From: Chloroflexota bacterium
GTDB lineage: Bacteria > Chloroflexota > Dehalococcoidia > UBA2979
Direction of reading: 5' to 3'
Length of the DNA stretch: 47,395 bases
NCBI GenBank assembly: GCA_009840945.1
Contig: VXMU01000123.1
Location: 1 to 47,395, forward strand
The translations under genes and the position numbers were made by a program. Shown piece by piece: positions 31,872 through 40,452 of the stretch (positions within the stretch are counted from its first letter, which is position 1; each line of letters begins with the position of its first letter). The notes under the pieces were generated by a model. That model was not told the origin of the DNA, searched no databases, and was given only the letters and a program-made list of their open reading frames with translations.

Positions 31872-32678
31872 ATGCGCATCGGCATCATCGGCGGCGGCTT
31901 CATGGGCGAGGCGTTCCTGCGCGGCATCCTGCGCGCCGAGGTCGCCTCGCCCGCCGAGATCGCGGTCGCCGAAGTCGTCGAGGCGCGTCGCACCGAGCTC
32001 ACCGAGCACGGCGTGCGCGTCACCGACGACCCGCAGAGCGCGTGCATCGGCGCGGACGTCGTGCTGCTCGCCGTGAAGCCCGACGTGGTGTCCGAGGTGT
32101 GCGAGAGCATCGCGGGGGCCATCGGCTCCGACGCGGTGCTCGTCTCCATCGCCGCGGGCGTGGCGCTGTCCGACATCCAGCGCCACAGCGGCCACCGCGC
32201 TTCTGTGCGCGTGATGCCAAACCTCCCCGCCGCCGTCGGCGAGGGCGCCGCCGCCTACCTCCTCGGCGACGCCGTGACGGCGGACCAGCGCGCGAGGGTC
32301 GACCAGCTGCTCGGCGGCGTTGCGGCCGCCGTGGTCGAGGTATCGGACGACGACGCGGTCGACCTCGCAACGGCACTGCACGGCTCCGGGCCGGCGTACG
32401 TCTACCTCGTGATTGAGTCGATGATCGACTCGGCGGTGCGGCTGGGGATGAAGCGCCCGGACGCCGAGGCGCTGGTGCTGGCGACCGTAGCGGGGTCCGC
32501 GCGCTACGCTATCGAGAGCGGGCAGCACCCGGCGGCGCTGCGCAACGCAGTGACCTCGCCGGGCGGGACGACTGCCGCCGCGCTGGGCGAGCTGGAAGCA
32601 GCCGGACTGCGCGCGGCGTTCGACGACGCGATCGAGGCCGCATACGGGCGGGCCCAGGACCTGAGGGAGCCGGAATGA
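31872..32678 (+). CDS. proC: Pyrroline-5-carboxylate reductase
   Basis: The final proline-biosynthesis enzyme, which reduces pyrroline-5-carboxylate with NAD(P)H. 268 residues: a Rossmann fold with MRIGIIGGGFMGEAF, VLLAVKPDVV, the conserved RVMPNLPAAVGEGAAAY and the substrate site HGSGPAYVYLVIESMIDSAVRLGM. VTSPGGTTAAALGELE follows near the C-terminus. The ATG at 31872 follows a GGAAAGAGA stretch; the longer frame back into yggS is a shadow. It overlaps yggT by ATGA. Confidence 0.93.
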   Translation: MRIGIIGGGFMGEAFLRGILRAEVASPAEIAVAEVVEARRTELTEHGVRVTDDPQSACIGADVVLLAVKPDVVSEVCESIAGAIGSDAVLVSIAAGVALSDIQRHSGHRASVRVMPNLPAAVGEGAAAYLLGDAVTADQRARVDQLLGGVAAAVVEVSDDDAVDLATALHGSGPAYVYLVIESMIDSAVRLGMKRPDAEALVLATVAGSARYAIESGQHPAALRNAVTSPGGTTAAALGELEAAGLRAAFDDAIEAAYGRAQDLREPE

Positions 32679-32938
32679 CGATCCTCGTCGAGATCATCCT
32701 GCTGTTCCTGCAGATCATGTGGTTCGCCATCTTCGCCCGCGCCATCATCAGCTGGTTCCCCATCGACCAGGGCGGCCCCATCGTGCGCGCGCTCGACGCG
32801 ATCACGGAGCCGATCCTGGAGCCGTTGCGACGCGTGGTGCCGCGCGTCGGCATGATCGACATCACGCCAATGGTGGCGATCATCCTGATCTTCGTGATCT
32901 CGGCCGCCCTGCGGTCGGGCCTCTCGACCGGCGTCTAG
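32675..32938 (+). CDS. YggT family membrane protein
   Basis: An 87-residue protein with two hydrophobic helices (about residues 3-25 and 66-84) around the family loop RAIISWFPIDQGGPIVRALDAITEPILEPLRRVVP. YggT proteins have been linked to osmotic shock, division-site or membrane functions in different bacteria; its task here is unknown. The ATG overlaps the proC stop (ATGA), so expression is coupled. It converges with the DUF167 gene. Confidence 0.9.
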   Translation: MTILVEIILLFLQIMWFAIFARAIISWFPIDQGGPIVRALDAITEPILEPLRRVVPRVGMIDITPMVAIILIFVISAALRSGLSTGV

Positions 32939-32951
32939 CCTCGTCGTAGTC

Positions 32952-33221
32952 TCAGTCGCCCCCGAGGCGGCTCCGCACCTCCGCCTCCTCGAGCCCCTCG
33001 ACCTCGACGACCTTGCGCCGGACGGTGTGCCCGGAGACGACGCGCACGGCCGAGGGGCGCAGGTCGAGGCGCCTCGCCAGGAGCCGCTCGAGCGCGCGGT
33101 TGGCGCGGTCGCGGGCGGGCGGGGCGGTGACGCGCACCCGCAGTGCGTCCTCCTCGAAGCCGAGAATCTCCTCGCGGGTGGCGCGAGGGGTCACGTGAAC
33201 GCTGATCCGAGCGGTGGGCAT
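32952..33221 (-). CDS. DUF167 / UPF0235 (YggU) family protein
   Basis: An 89-residue small alpha/beta protein: ISVHVTPRATREEI, then LRVRVTAPPARDRANRALERLLARRL, the core motif of the DUF167 family, and VVSGHTVRRKVVEVEGL. Function is unknown. In many bacteria yggU follows yggT on the same strand; here it is on the opposite strand and converges, so the pair has been rearranged. The start ATG follows GGAGG-like sequence (CTGGAGGCTTGTCCC on the minus strand). Confidence 0.9.
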   Translation of the reverse strand: MPTARISVHVTPRATREEILGFEEDALRVRVTAPPARDRANRALERLLARRLDLRPSAVRVVSGHTVRRKVVEVEGLEEAEVRSRLGGD

Positions 33222-33254
33222 GGGACAAGCCTCCAGTGTCCGGGGCGGGCGGTG

Positions 33255-33629
33255 CTACTCCGTGACCGTCGAGACGGCGTCGTCGAGCATGATGGTGATG
33301 TGCGACATGGGCGAGCCGGTGTCGCCCGCGCCGTGCCAGTGGTCCTCGCCGGCGGGGATGTGGATGAAGTCGCCGGCGCTGATCACGTGCTCCTCGCCGC
33401 CCGCGCCGACCTTGCCGATGCCGGCGACGACGTAGAGCAGCTGGTCCGAGGTGTGACGGTGCAGCTTCGTGCGCGCGCCGGCGGCGAACTGCACGATACC
33501 GAACGACATCTGGTCGCCGCGGCCCGTGTCGCCGCCGGCGATGCGGCGCGCCCAGACGTGGCCGCCCTGGAAGATCTCCGCGGTGCTGCTCTCGACCGTC
33601 TCACCCTCGGCGGCCCGTACGACTTCCAT
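33255..33629 (-). CDS. Cupin-domain protein
   Basis: A 124-residue single cupin. Motif 1 is LHRHTSDQLLYVVAGIGKV, and motif 2 is AGDFIHIPAGEDHWHGAG, with the metal-binding histidines present. The start chosen (MEVVRAAEGE) has GGAGGG 10 nt upstream; an ATG six codons earlier sits inside that ribosome binding site. The frame extends much further upstream but the extension looks like a shadow. Function unknown; small cupins of this kind often act as isomerases, dioxygenases or ligand-binding proteins. Confidence 0.82.
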   Translation of the reverse strand: MEVVRAAEGETVESSTAEIFQGGHVWARRIAGGDTGRGDQMSFGIVQFAAGARTKLHRHTSDQLLYVVAGIGKVGAGGEEHVISAGDFIHIPAGEDHWHGAGDTGSPMSHITIMLDDAVSTVTE

Positions 33630-33763
33630 GCGATGCGTTCCCTCCATCGTGCGCCCGGCGCCGCACATCGGTAGGCCGACGCGCGCGGCGAGCGTGCGCA
33701 GATAGTCGCCGATGCGTGTGATTCGCTCCACCCTCGGGCCGCGCGTGGGTCTATCGACTGGGT

Positions 33764-35395
33764 CTACCGCGCGCCCGCGTACAGCTCGGTCTCCGGGAAG
33801 AAGGCGTACCACCCGAACCAGAACGCGAGGTGGCCGCTGATGCGGGCGAGCCGCTCCCCGTTGGGGCCGACGAGGGCATCCTCGGTCACCTCCCACTCGG
33901 CTCCTGTCGCGTCGACGACCGTGCCCTCCTCGGGGCCGGGGTAGAAGCGCCGCTCACCGCGCTCGAAGGCGCGCACTTCGCCGCCCGAGGGGTAGAGCAC
34001 GGGTCCCACCCGGCTGTACCCGAGCGTGTCGATCTCCCGCTCGGTCACCAGGACGATGGGCTGGTCGTTGAAGACGTCGTTCACCACGTGCTCCTCGGCG
34101 AGCACGTCGATGGGGTACGCCTTGCGTGCGCCGCCCATGCGCAGGCCGTAGACGTACTGCTTGAGGTAGAGGTCTTCGCTGCGCTGCCACACCGGGAACA
34201 TCGTCTCCGGGTCGGAGAAGTAGTGGCCGTACGCCGCTCCCGGCTGGTAGAGCCGCGGGAAGCCGGTGTTGATGTCGAGCACCACCGAGTGGGGGTGCCG
34301 CTCCAGCCAGTCCGAGTACGTGGAGAGCACGACCGGGAGCAGGTTGAGGCGCAACGGGTTGCCCTCGAGGTCCAGCTTGCCGACGAGCTCGCCGAGCACG
34401 GGCTCGCCGGTGAACTGGTTCCACAGCGTGCGCGTGTTGCGGTCGTACATGAGCTTGTTGCTGCGGTAGAGGAAGCCCGAGGTGCCGAAGTTGTACGTCA
34501 CGCCGTCCGGCCCGCGGTCGTCGTAGGCGATCGCCGCGCCGCAGAGCGTGCAGTACGCCAGCGAGATCGGCACCCCGCCCACCTCGATGTTCGCCATCTC
34601 GTGCCAGTCGAGGATGCGCAGCGGGTAGGCGTGCGCCTCGCCGTTGATGGCGATGCCGAACACCGCCTCGTCCGGTTCGAGGTAGTCGACGTCCTCGGGC
34701 GCGATCATGTTCGGGAACTCGAGCGGCGGGATGGAGTCGACGAGGACGCCGCCCCAGAGGATCTCCTCGACGCGGATCGCCGAGGGGTGCTCGTCGGAGA
34801 GGAACTCGGCGAACTGCGGGTCGATGATGCCCAGCAGCCGGCCCTTCCAGCTCGTGAAGCCCGGCGGCGGCTCGAGGTCCGAGGCGCCGTACCAGCGGAC
34901 CCAGTAGTGGCGGTAGGGGCTGACGTCCGCCCCGGTGATCGCGCGCAGCGCGTCGTAGTACTCGAGGTAGTCGAGGCCCTCGCGCAGGATGCGCGTGTCG
35001 CGCGCCCACAGCAGCTCGATGAGTACCGCGGCGAACCGCTCGTCGTCGGCGTGGACGATGCGCGCGAGGGCGAGCCGCCACGCCTCCTCGCCGGCCTCGA
35101 TGTCGGTGAGCGTGTTCATCAGCTCCAGCGCCTCGGCGTCGCCGATGGGCGCCGAGGACGCCTCGGGCCACACGCGCGGCGTCGGCGTGGGGCGCGGCGT
35201 GGCGGAGGGGGTGGGCGTCTCCGTCGCGTCCGCCGCCGGGGTTGCCGTGGCTTGCGTCGCGGGCGCCGTGGTGGCCGCGGGCTCCGGATCGGCCTCGTCG
35301 GCGGTGCAGGCGACCGCGAGCGCCGCCAGCACGGCGAGAATCGCGAGGGCAGTGCGCGCGAACGCGCGAGGCATCATGAGGTCGAGTCGAGGCAT
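33764..35395 (-). CDS. DUF3179 domain lipoprotein
   Basis: A 543-residue exported protein. The signal peptide ends in a lipobox LAVAC (Cys30), followed by an Ala/Thr/Pro-rich linker of about 45 residues. The DUF3179 region (about residues 250-510) contains GIAINGEAHAYPLRILDWHEMAN, SLAYCTLCGAAIAYD, TSGFLYRSNKLMYDR and TLWNQFTGEPV. The YCTLCG cysteine pair may bind metal or be redox active. The upstream ~150 residues are helical and unassigned. Start: ATG 35395 with GGGAG 5 nt upstream. DUF3179 is common in marine Chloroflexota, archaea and Bacteroidota, and its function is unknown. Confidence 0.86.
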   Translation of the reverse strand: MPRLDLMMPRAFARTALAILAVLAALAVACTADEADPEPAATTAPATQATATPAADATETPTPSATPRPTPTPRVWPEASSAPIGDAEALELMNTLTDIEAGEEAWRLALARIVHADDERFAAVLIELLWARDTRILREGLDYLEYYDALRAITGADVSPYRHYWVRWYGASDLEPPPGFTSWKGRLLGIIDPQFAEFLSDEHPSAIRVEEILWGGVLVDSIPPLEFPNMIAPEDVDYLEPDEAVFGIAINGEAHAYPLRILDWHEMANIEVGGVPISLAYCTLCGAAIAYDDRGPDGVTYNFGTSGFLYRSNKLMYDRNTRTLWNQFTGEPVLGELVGKLDLEGNPLRLNLLPVVLSTYSDWLERHPHSVVLDINTGFPRLYQPGAAYGHYFSDPETMFPVWQRSEDLYLKQYVYGLRMGGARKAYPIDVLAEEHVVNDVFNDQPIVLVTEREIDTLGYSRVGPVLYPSGGEVRAFERGERRFYPGPEEGTVVDATGAEWEVTEDALVGPNGERLARISGHLAFWFGWYAFFPETELYAGAR

Positions 35396-35497
35396 GGAGT
35401 CTCCCGTGGTGGCGGGAACGGGGCCCATCCAGCGTACCGCGACTGACCACGTACGTGGGATCGGCGGCGCCGCTGCCCCCCGGTGGTCGCGCGTGAG

Positions 35498-35707
35498 CTA
35501 CGCTCGCGCGCCGATCCGGAGCGATGCGAGGAGCCGTCGGGTCGAATCGGCGACCTCGTCCACCGCGGTGTCGAACACCTCGGTGTTCGCGCGCGAGGGG
35601 CTGCGGAAGCCGCTCACCTTGCGCACGAACTGGAGCGCGGCTGCCTCGATCTCCTCGTCGGTCGCGGGCGTGGAGCCCTGGCGGAGGACCTTGATGCTGC
35701 GGCACAT
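35498..35707 (-). CDS. DUF2277 family small protein
   Basis: A 69-residue protein beginning MCRSIKVLRQGSTPATDEE and continuing AALQFVRKVSGFRSPSRAN, the pattern of DUF2277. It is predicted to be helical and basic, with no membrane segment. Start: ATG 35707, 7 nt after GAGGG. It lies 23 bp after the arsenite methyltransferase gene on the same strand and is probably co-transcribed. Function unknown; the N-terminal MCR motif is strongly conserved in this family. Confidence 0.85.
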   Translation of the reverse strand: MCRSIKVLRQGSTPATDEEIEAAALQFVRKVSGFRSPSRANTEVFDTAVDEVADSTRRLLASLRIGARA

Positions 35708-35730
35708 GGGAGAGCCCTCGCTGTCGCCGG

Positions 35731-36621
35731 TTACGCCGGGCGGACGGCGGTGACGTTCGCGCTGGTGATGCCGGGGCGGGTCTCCTCCGCGCAGTCGGCG
35801 CGCACGTCGCTGAACCCGGCGGCGCGAATGTGGCCCAGGTACTCCTCGACCGGCAGCGCGCCGGCGACGCATCCCGCCCAGGCCTCGAGGTCGGCACGCT
35901 CGCCCGCGGGCAGGTCGGCGGTGAGCACCATGTCGGAGACACGCAGCCGGCCGCCGGGCTTGAGCACGCGGAACGCCTCGCGGAACACCTGCGGCTTGTC
36001 CGTCGAGAGGTTGATCACGCAGTTCGAGATGATGACGTCGAAGGTGTCGTCGGCGAACGGGATGTCCTCGATCTCACCGAGGCGGAACCGCACGTTGGTC
36101 GCGCCGACGCTCTCGGCGTTGTGGCGGGCGAGCTGGACCATGTCCGGGGTCATGTCCACGCCCCACACCTCGCCGTCCGGCCCCACCTGCTTCGAGGCGA
36201 GGAAGCAGTCGATGCCACCGCCGGAGCCGAGGTCGAGCACCGCCTCGCCGGGACTCAGCTCGGCGATCGCGGTCGGGTTGCCGCATCCAGCCGCGGCAAG
36301 CTGGGCGGCGTCCGGCACCTCCGAGAGCTGGTCGGTGTCGTAGAGCGCCGAGCCCCACACCCCGCCGTCCTCGGCCGCATCGGCGGGGGCGTCGTCGGCC
36401 TCACAGCAGCCGTCGACGCTGCACGCCTGCCCCTCGGGGGTGGCGAACTGGAGCAGCTCCAGGGACATCGGCTGGGGGCCGTCGGCGTCGGCGGCGCAGC
36501 AGGCCTCGGCGGTCGTGGTGGCGTGCTCGCCGAGGGCGGCGCGGGCGCGCGCCCCGTAGCGCTCGGTGACGGCCTGGCGGATGTCGCGATCGGACGGGTG
36601 GGCGGCTGCGGACTCGGTCAT
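35731..36621 (-). CDS. arsM: Arsenite S-adenosylmethionine methyltransferase
   Basis: A 296-residue SAM-dependent methyltransferase of the ArsM type, which methylates arsenite. The SAM site is VLDLGSGGGIDCFLASKQVG and VDMTPDMVQLARHNA. The arsenic-binding cysteines expected in the family are seen in AAAGCGNP, IISNCVINL and WAGCVAGALP. The N-terminal region adds a cysteine-rich stretch (AEACCAAD, CSVDGCCEA) often found in ArsM. Start: ATG 36621, 8 nt after AAGGAGAC. No arsR or ars pump genes are adjacent, so regulation is not evident. DUF2277 follows. Confidence 0.9.
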   Translation of the reverse strand: MTESAAAHPSDRDIRQAVTERYGARARAALGEHATTTAEACCAADADGPQPMSLELLQFATPEGQACSVDGCCEADDAPADAAEDGGVWGSALYDTDQLSEVPDAAQLAAAGCGNPTAIAELSPGEAVLDLGSGGGIDCFLASKQVGPDGEVWGVDMTPDMVQLARHNAESVGATNVRFRLGEIEDIPFADDTFDVIISNCVINLSTDKPQVFREAFRVLKPGGRLRVSDMVLTADLPAGERADLEAWAGCVAGALPVEEYLGHIRAAGFSDVRADCAEETRPGITSANVTAVRPA

Positions 36622-36685
36622 CGTGTTGTCTCCTTCAGTCCGGACATAGTACCGCGCGAGGCAGCTCGCGGCCCCTCCGGCGTGC

Positions 36686-37846
36686 TCACGGCTGCTCGTT
36701 GCCGAGCAGCACGACGTCGGTGAAGAGCGCCCCCGCGCCGCCGTTGCTGACCATCGCGACGCGCGCGCCCTCGACCTGGCGAGGCCCCTCGGAGCCCCGG
36801 AGCTGCTTCGTGCCCGCGATGACCTTCTGCAGCAGCTGCGCCGTGCCCGGGTGGCTGAAGGACATCGTCCCGCCGTCCGTGCAGATCGGGAACTCGCCGC
36901 CGACGCGGACGCGGCCGTCCATGACGAACGGACTGCCCTCGCCCTCCTCGCAGAACCCGTACGCCTCGAACTGGCGGATCACCTCGAACGAGAACGGGTC
37001 GTAGAACTCGCACACGTCGACGTCCGCGGGGCCGAGGCCGCACGCGGCGAACGCCTGCTCCGCGGCGAAGCGCCCGACGTCGCCCGCCACGTCCCACAGC
37101 GGCGCCATGACGTACGAGGGGCCGCGCCGGTCCAGCCCGCCGCCGAGGACGTAGACCGGCTGCACGTCGAGGTCGCGGGCGCGCTCGACGCTGGTGAGCA
37201 CCAGGCCCGCGCCGCCCTCGCCGGTCATCGCGCAGTCGAGCAGGCGGAAGGGGTCGGCGATCATCGGCGAGTTGAGCACGTCCTCCGGCGTGACCACGCG
37301 GTCCGAGTAGACGGCCTCCGGGTTCATCCCGCCGTGCGTGCGCACCGCCGAGGCGACCTCGGCGAGGTGCTCGGGCTGCGTGCCGTAGAGATGCATGTGG
37401 CGCTGCGCGATGAGCGCGAACTCGGCCGCCGTGTAGAGCCCCCAGCACTCGACGAACTCGTTACTCGGACGCGTCCACGGAGCGGTCGAGGCGCGCTCCG
37501 TGTACGCGCCGGCCTGCCCGTTGGCGAGCGCGACCGTGTGGCAGTAGCCCGCCGCGATGGCGGAGGCGGCTTCGAGGACGGCGGGGATGCCCGTCGACTG
37601 GGTCCCCATCCACATCGGCCGCCCGCCGAACTGGTGCACCCAGTCGCGCTGGTTCTGCGAGCCCGCCCCCGTGCCCGTCGTGATGTTCAGCCCGTCGACC
37701 TCGGCGGGCTCGATGCCCGCGTCCGCGAGGGCGCCGCGTACGGCGTCGAGGGTGATCGAGAAGGAGGTCTCATCCGGGAGGTGGCGCGCCTGCACGGTGT
37801 TGTACGCGCCGACGATGGCGACCTGGTGGAGGTCTCGCGTGGCCAT
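36686..37846 (-). CDS. Thiolase-superfamily protein, SCP-x/Ltp2-like, without catalytic cysteine
   Basis: A 386-residue thiolase-fold protein related to lipid-transfer (SCP-x) thiolases. Family segments: VAIVGAYNTVQ, TLDAVRGALADAGIEPAEVDGL, GEGGAGLVLTSVERA, CEFYDPFSFEVIRQFEAYGFC and HPGTAQLLQKVIAG. At the usual nucleophile position (CASG) it reads TQSTG, with Gln83 in place of Cys, and the C-terminal thiolase cysteine is also absent (SNGGAGALF). It therefore probably does not perform thiolysis. Ltp2-like proteins of this sort act as retro-aldolases in sterol or acyl side-chain degradation, usually with a DUF35 partner, which I do not see here. Start: ATG 37846 after GAGGCG. Confidence 0.82.
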   Translation of the reverse strand: MATRDLHQVAIVGAYNTVQARHLPDETSFSITLDAVRGALADAGIEPAEVDGLNITTGTGAGSQNQRDWVHQFGGRPMWMGTQSTGIPAVLEAASAIAAGYCHTVALANGQAGAYTERASTAPWTRPSNEFVECWGLYTAAEFALIAQRHMHLYGTQPEHLAEVASAVRTHGGMNPEAVYSDRVVTPEDVLNSPMIADPFRLLDCAMTGEGGAGLVLTSVERARDLDVQPVYVLGGGLDRRGPSYVMAPLWDVAGDVGRFAAEQAFAACGLGPADVDVCEFYDPFSFEVIRQFEAYGFCEEGEGSPFVMDGRVRVGGEFPICTDGGTMSFSHPGTAQLLQKVIAGTKQLRGSEGPRQVEGARVAMVSNGGAGALFTDVVLLGNEQP

Positions 37847-37927
37847 GACGCCTCGATGCCCGCTACCCTGGTGAGCCCGCATCGTGTGCCGGCTCGGCCC
37901 ATCGTAGCGGGCGTCGCGCGTGTGGCT

Positions 37928-38260
37928 CTACTCGCGGGCGAGCAGCCGGTATCCCACCTGGCGCACGGTCTGCAGGTAGTCCGCGCCGTGCCCCAGCTTG
38001 GAGCGCACGCGCGAGATCAGGACCGCGAGGCGCCGCCGATGGTCGTCGCCGGCGTCTTCCCACAGCCCGGCCGCGAGGGCCTCGTATGACGCCACGCGCC
38101 CGTCCTCGGCGGCAATGAGGTAGAGCGCCTCGAACTCCATGTACGTGAGGTCCGCGACACGCTCCCCGACGGTCACGAGGTAGCGCTCGCGGTCGATGAC
38201 CAGGTCACCCACGGCGATGCGCGCGCTGGGCTGAACCTCTGCAGTCGTCTGTGCGTTCAC
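37928..38260 (-). CDS. Stand-alone OmpR/PhoB-type winged-helix regulator
   Basis: A 110-residue protein made only of a C-terminal-type response-regulator DNA-binding domain: VGDLVIDRERYLVTVGERVADLTYMEFEALYLIA, then YEALAAGLWED, the recognition helix region RLAVLISRVRSKLG and TVRQVGYRL. There is no receiver domain. Start: GTG 38260 with GGGAG 7 nt upstream. It lies directly downstream of glnK (134-bp spacer), and a 19-bp palindrome lies in that spacer. It may regulate the ammonium operon or itself, but that is inference. Confidence 0.85.
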   Translation of the reverse strand: MNAQTTAEVQPSARIAVGDLVIDRERYLVTVGERVADLTYMEFEALYLIAAEDGRVASYEALAAGLWEDAGDDHRRRLAVLISRVRSKLGHGADYLQTVRQVGYRLLARE

Positions 38261-38326
38261 GGAGACACTCCCGTGGGAAGCAGTTCAGGTCTGCCGGTGA
38301 GAGCCGCCGACCGCGCCCCGGTCGCG

Positions 38327-38345
38327 GCGACTGGACTCCAGTCGC
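38327..38345. promoter_or_regulatory. 19-bp palindrome upstream of the winged-helix gene
   Basis: GCGACTGGA and TCCAGTCGC form a perfect 9-bp inverted repeat around one central base, between glnK and the regulator gene. It could be an operator for a dimeric winged-helix protein, or a short hairpin. Confidence 0.45.
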
Positions 38346-38394
38346 ACGCGCCCGGGTACGCGGTCATGGCGTTCGGCTCTCCGGTTCGCGGCGG

Positions 38395-38745
<351 letters not shown>

Positions 38746-40218
38746 TTACCCCGCGTCCGCGGGCGGCATGGGAGCGCCGCCGGCGATGGGTGCGCCCGTC
38801 TGGAGGGCGGGAGCGCCGAAGTGCGGGCCGAACGGGTCGCGACCACCGGTGAACTCGGGGTACGCCTCCATCGCGTGCTCCGCCACGTCCAGGCCGCTTT
38901 CCTCCTCGGACTCGTCGACGCGCAGGCCGACCGTGTACTTGATGATGCCGAACATGATGATCGAGGTCACCACGGTCCAGGCGCCCACGGCCACCACGCC
39001 GATGACCTGGTAGATGAACTGGTCGATCCCCCCGCCGACGAGCAGGCCGTAGCTGGCCGAGTCGGCGTAGTTCGGCGCGAGGTTCGCCTGCGTCGTGAAC
39101 AAGCCGACCGCCAGCGTGCCCCAGATCCCGTTGAAGAGGTGCACCGGCACCGCGCCCACCGGGTCGTCGATCTGGAACCGGTAGAGCAGCTCCACGCCGT
39201 AGACGATGATCACGCCGGCGACGACGCCGATCACGACCGCGGCCCACGGCTCCACCGTGGCGCAGCCCGCCGTGATGCCCACCAGGCCGCCGAGCACACC
39301 GTTGAGCGTGAGCGAGAGGTCCGAGTGACCGGTGCGCAGCCGCGAGATGACCATCGCCGTCACCGCGCTCGCCCCGGCGGCCAGCGTCGTGGTGACCGCC
39401 ACGCGGGCCGCGAGGTCCGCGAAGCCGCCGCTCAGGCCGAGCGTCGACCCGGCGTTGAAGCCGTACCAGCCGATCCACAGGATCATGACGCCGAGGAAGC
39501 CCAACGGCATCGAGTGGCCCGGCAGCGCGTTGACGATGCCGCCCGGGCCGAACTTGCCGCGTCGCGCGCCGACCATGATCGCGCCCACCAGCGCGGCCCA
39601 GCCGCCCACCGAGTGGACGACGGTCGAGCCGGCGAAGTCGATCATGCCGTTGTCGCCGAACTGGATGTCGGAGGCGTACGCGCTCAGGAAGCCGTCGCCC
39701 CACGCCCAGTGGGTGACCACCGGGTAGATCACGGCGGTGATCACCACCGTGTAGACCAGGTACGCGGCGAACTTCGTCCGCTCCGCGACCGCGCCCGAGA
39801 CGATGGTGGCCGCCGTGGCCGCGAACGCGAACTGGAAGAAGAACCCGGCGTAGTCGGCGTCCTCGCCCCCGTAGAAGAAGCTGCCGCCGCCGAAGAAGCG
39901 GATGTCGATGAACTCGGTGGTGCCGTAGGCCAGGCCGAAGCCGACCGCCCAGTAGGCGATGGCGCCGAACGAGAGGTCCAGCGCGTTCTTCATCAGGATG
40001 TTGGTGACGTTCTTCGAGCGGATGAACCCCGACTCGACCAGGCCGAAGCCGGCCTGCATGAACAGCACCAAGATGCCCGCGATCAGCAGCCATGCGATGT
40101 CGATCGCCCCGGCCAGGCTCTCGACCGTGTCCTCCGCGGCCGCCACGCCGGTGCCGGCGACCAGCGCCGCCCCGCCGCCCATTACTACCGCCGCAGGGCC
40201 CAGATAGCGCACTCTCAT
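38746..40218 (-). CDS. amtB: Ammonium transporter, AmtB/Rh family
   Basis: A 490-residue ammonium channel. The N-terminus is a signal peptide ending VAAAED. Helices follow in the Amt pattern with MQAGFGLVESG, NILMKNALDLSFGAIAYW, THWAWGDGF, VVHSVGGWAALVGA (first pore His) and VHLFNGIWGTLAVGL (second pore His). The cytoplasmic tail of about 60 residues includes DESEEESGLDVAEHAMEAYPEF. Start: ATG 40218, 9 nt after AAGGGGGG. It is co-transcribed with glnK, the standard pair for nitrogen-limited growth. It is divergent from a lipoprotein gene. Confidence 0.93.
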   Translation of the reverse strand: MRVRYLGPAAVVMGGGAALVAGTGVAAAEDTVESLAGAIDIAWLLIAGILVLFMQAGFGLVESGFIRSKNVTNILMKNALDLSFGAIAYWAVGFGLAYGTTEFIDIRFFGGGSFFYGGEDADYAGFFFQFAFAATAATIVSGAVAERTKFAAYLVYTVVITAVIYPVVTHWAWGDGFLSAYASDIQFGDNGMIDFAGSTVVHSVGGWAALVGAIMVGARRGKFGPGGIVNALPGHSMPLGFLGVMILWIGWYGFNAGSTLGLSGGFADLAARVAVTTTLAAGASAVTAMVISRLRTGHSDLSLTLNGVLGGLVGITAGCATVEPWAAVVIGVVAGVIIVYGVELLYRFQIDDPVGAVPVHLFNGIWGTLAVGLFTTQANLAPNYADSASYGLLVGGGIDQFIYQVIGVVAVGAWTVVTSIIMFGIIKYTVGLRVDESEEESGLDVAEHAMEAYPEFTGGRDPFGPHFGAPALQTGAPIAGGAPMPPADAG

Positions 40219-40330
40219 ACGTACACGCCCCCCTTTCCAGCGCACACGCTAGGCAGGGGCCGTTACGCTCCGGTGTCGCCTCGATGAAGACTGGGTGACG
40301 CATTTCTTGCCCCGGCGTTGCGAGGATGTT

Positions 40331-40342
40331 TCGGACGTCCGA
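40331..40342. promoter_or_regulatory. 12-bp palindrome in the amtB-lipoprotein spacer
   Basis: TCGGACGTCCGA is a perfect palindrome roughly midway in the 234-bp divergent region. It could bind a dimeric regulator of either gene. A TAGAAT hexamer at 40380-40385 is a -10 candidate for the rightward gene. Confidence 0.35.
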
Positions 40343-40452
40343 CGCCGATCCGTCGCCTGCCCCATGGCAGACCGGGAGTTAGAATGTGGGTACCGCACCC
40401 GCTTCCCACCGCGAGTGCCGCCCTGGCACGGCGCGGCGAAAGCAGCCCACCC

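Noticed and set aside
33630-33896. N-terminal extension of the cupin gene (open frame to 33896)
   Set aside because: The extension is Arg/Pro-rich with no conserved sequence, while a good ribosome binding site supports the start at 33629.
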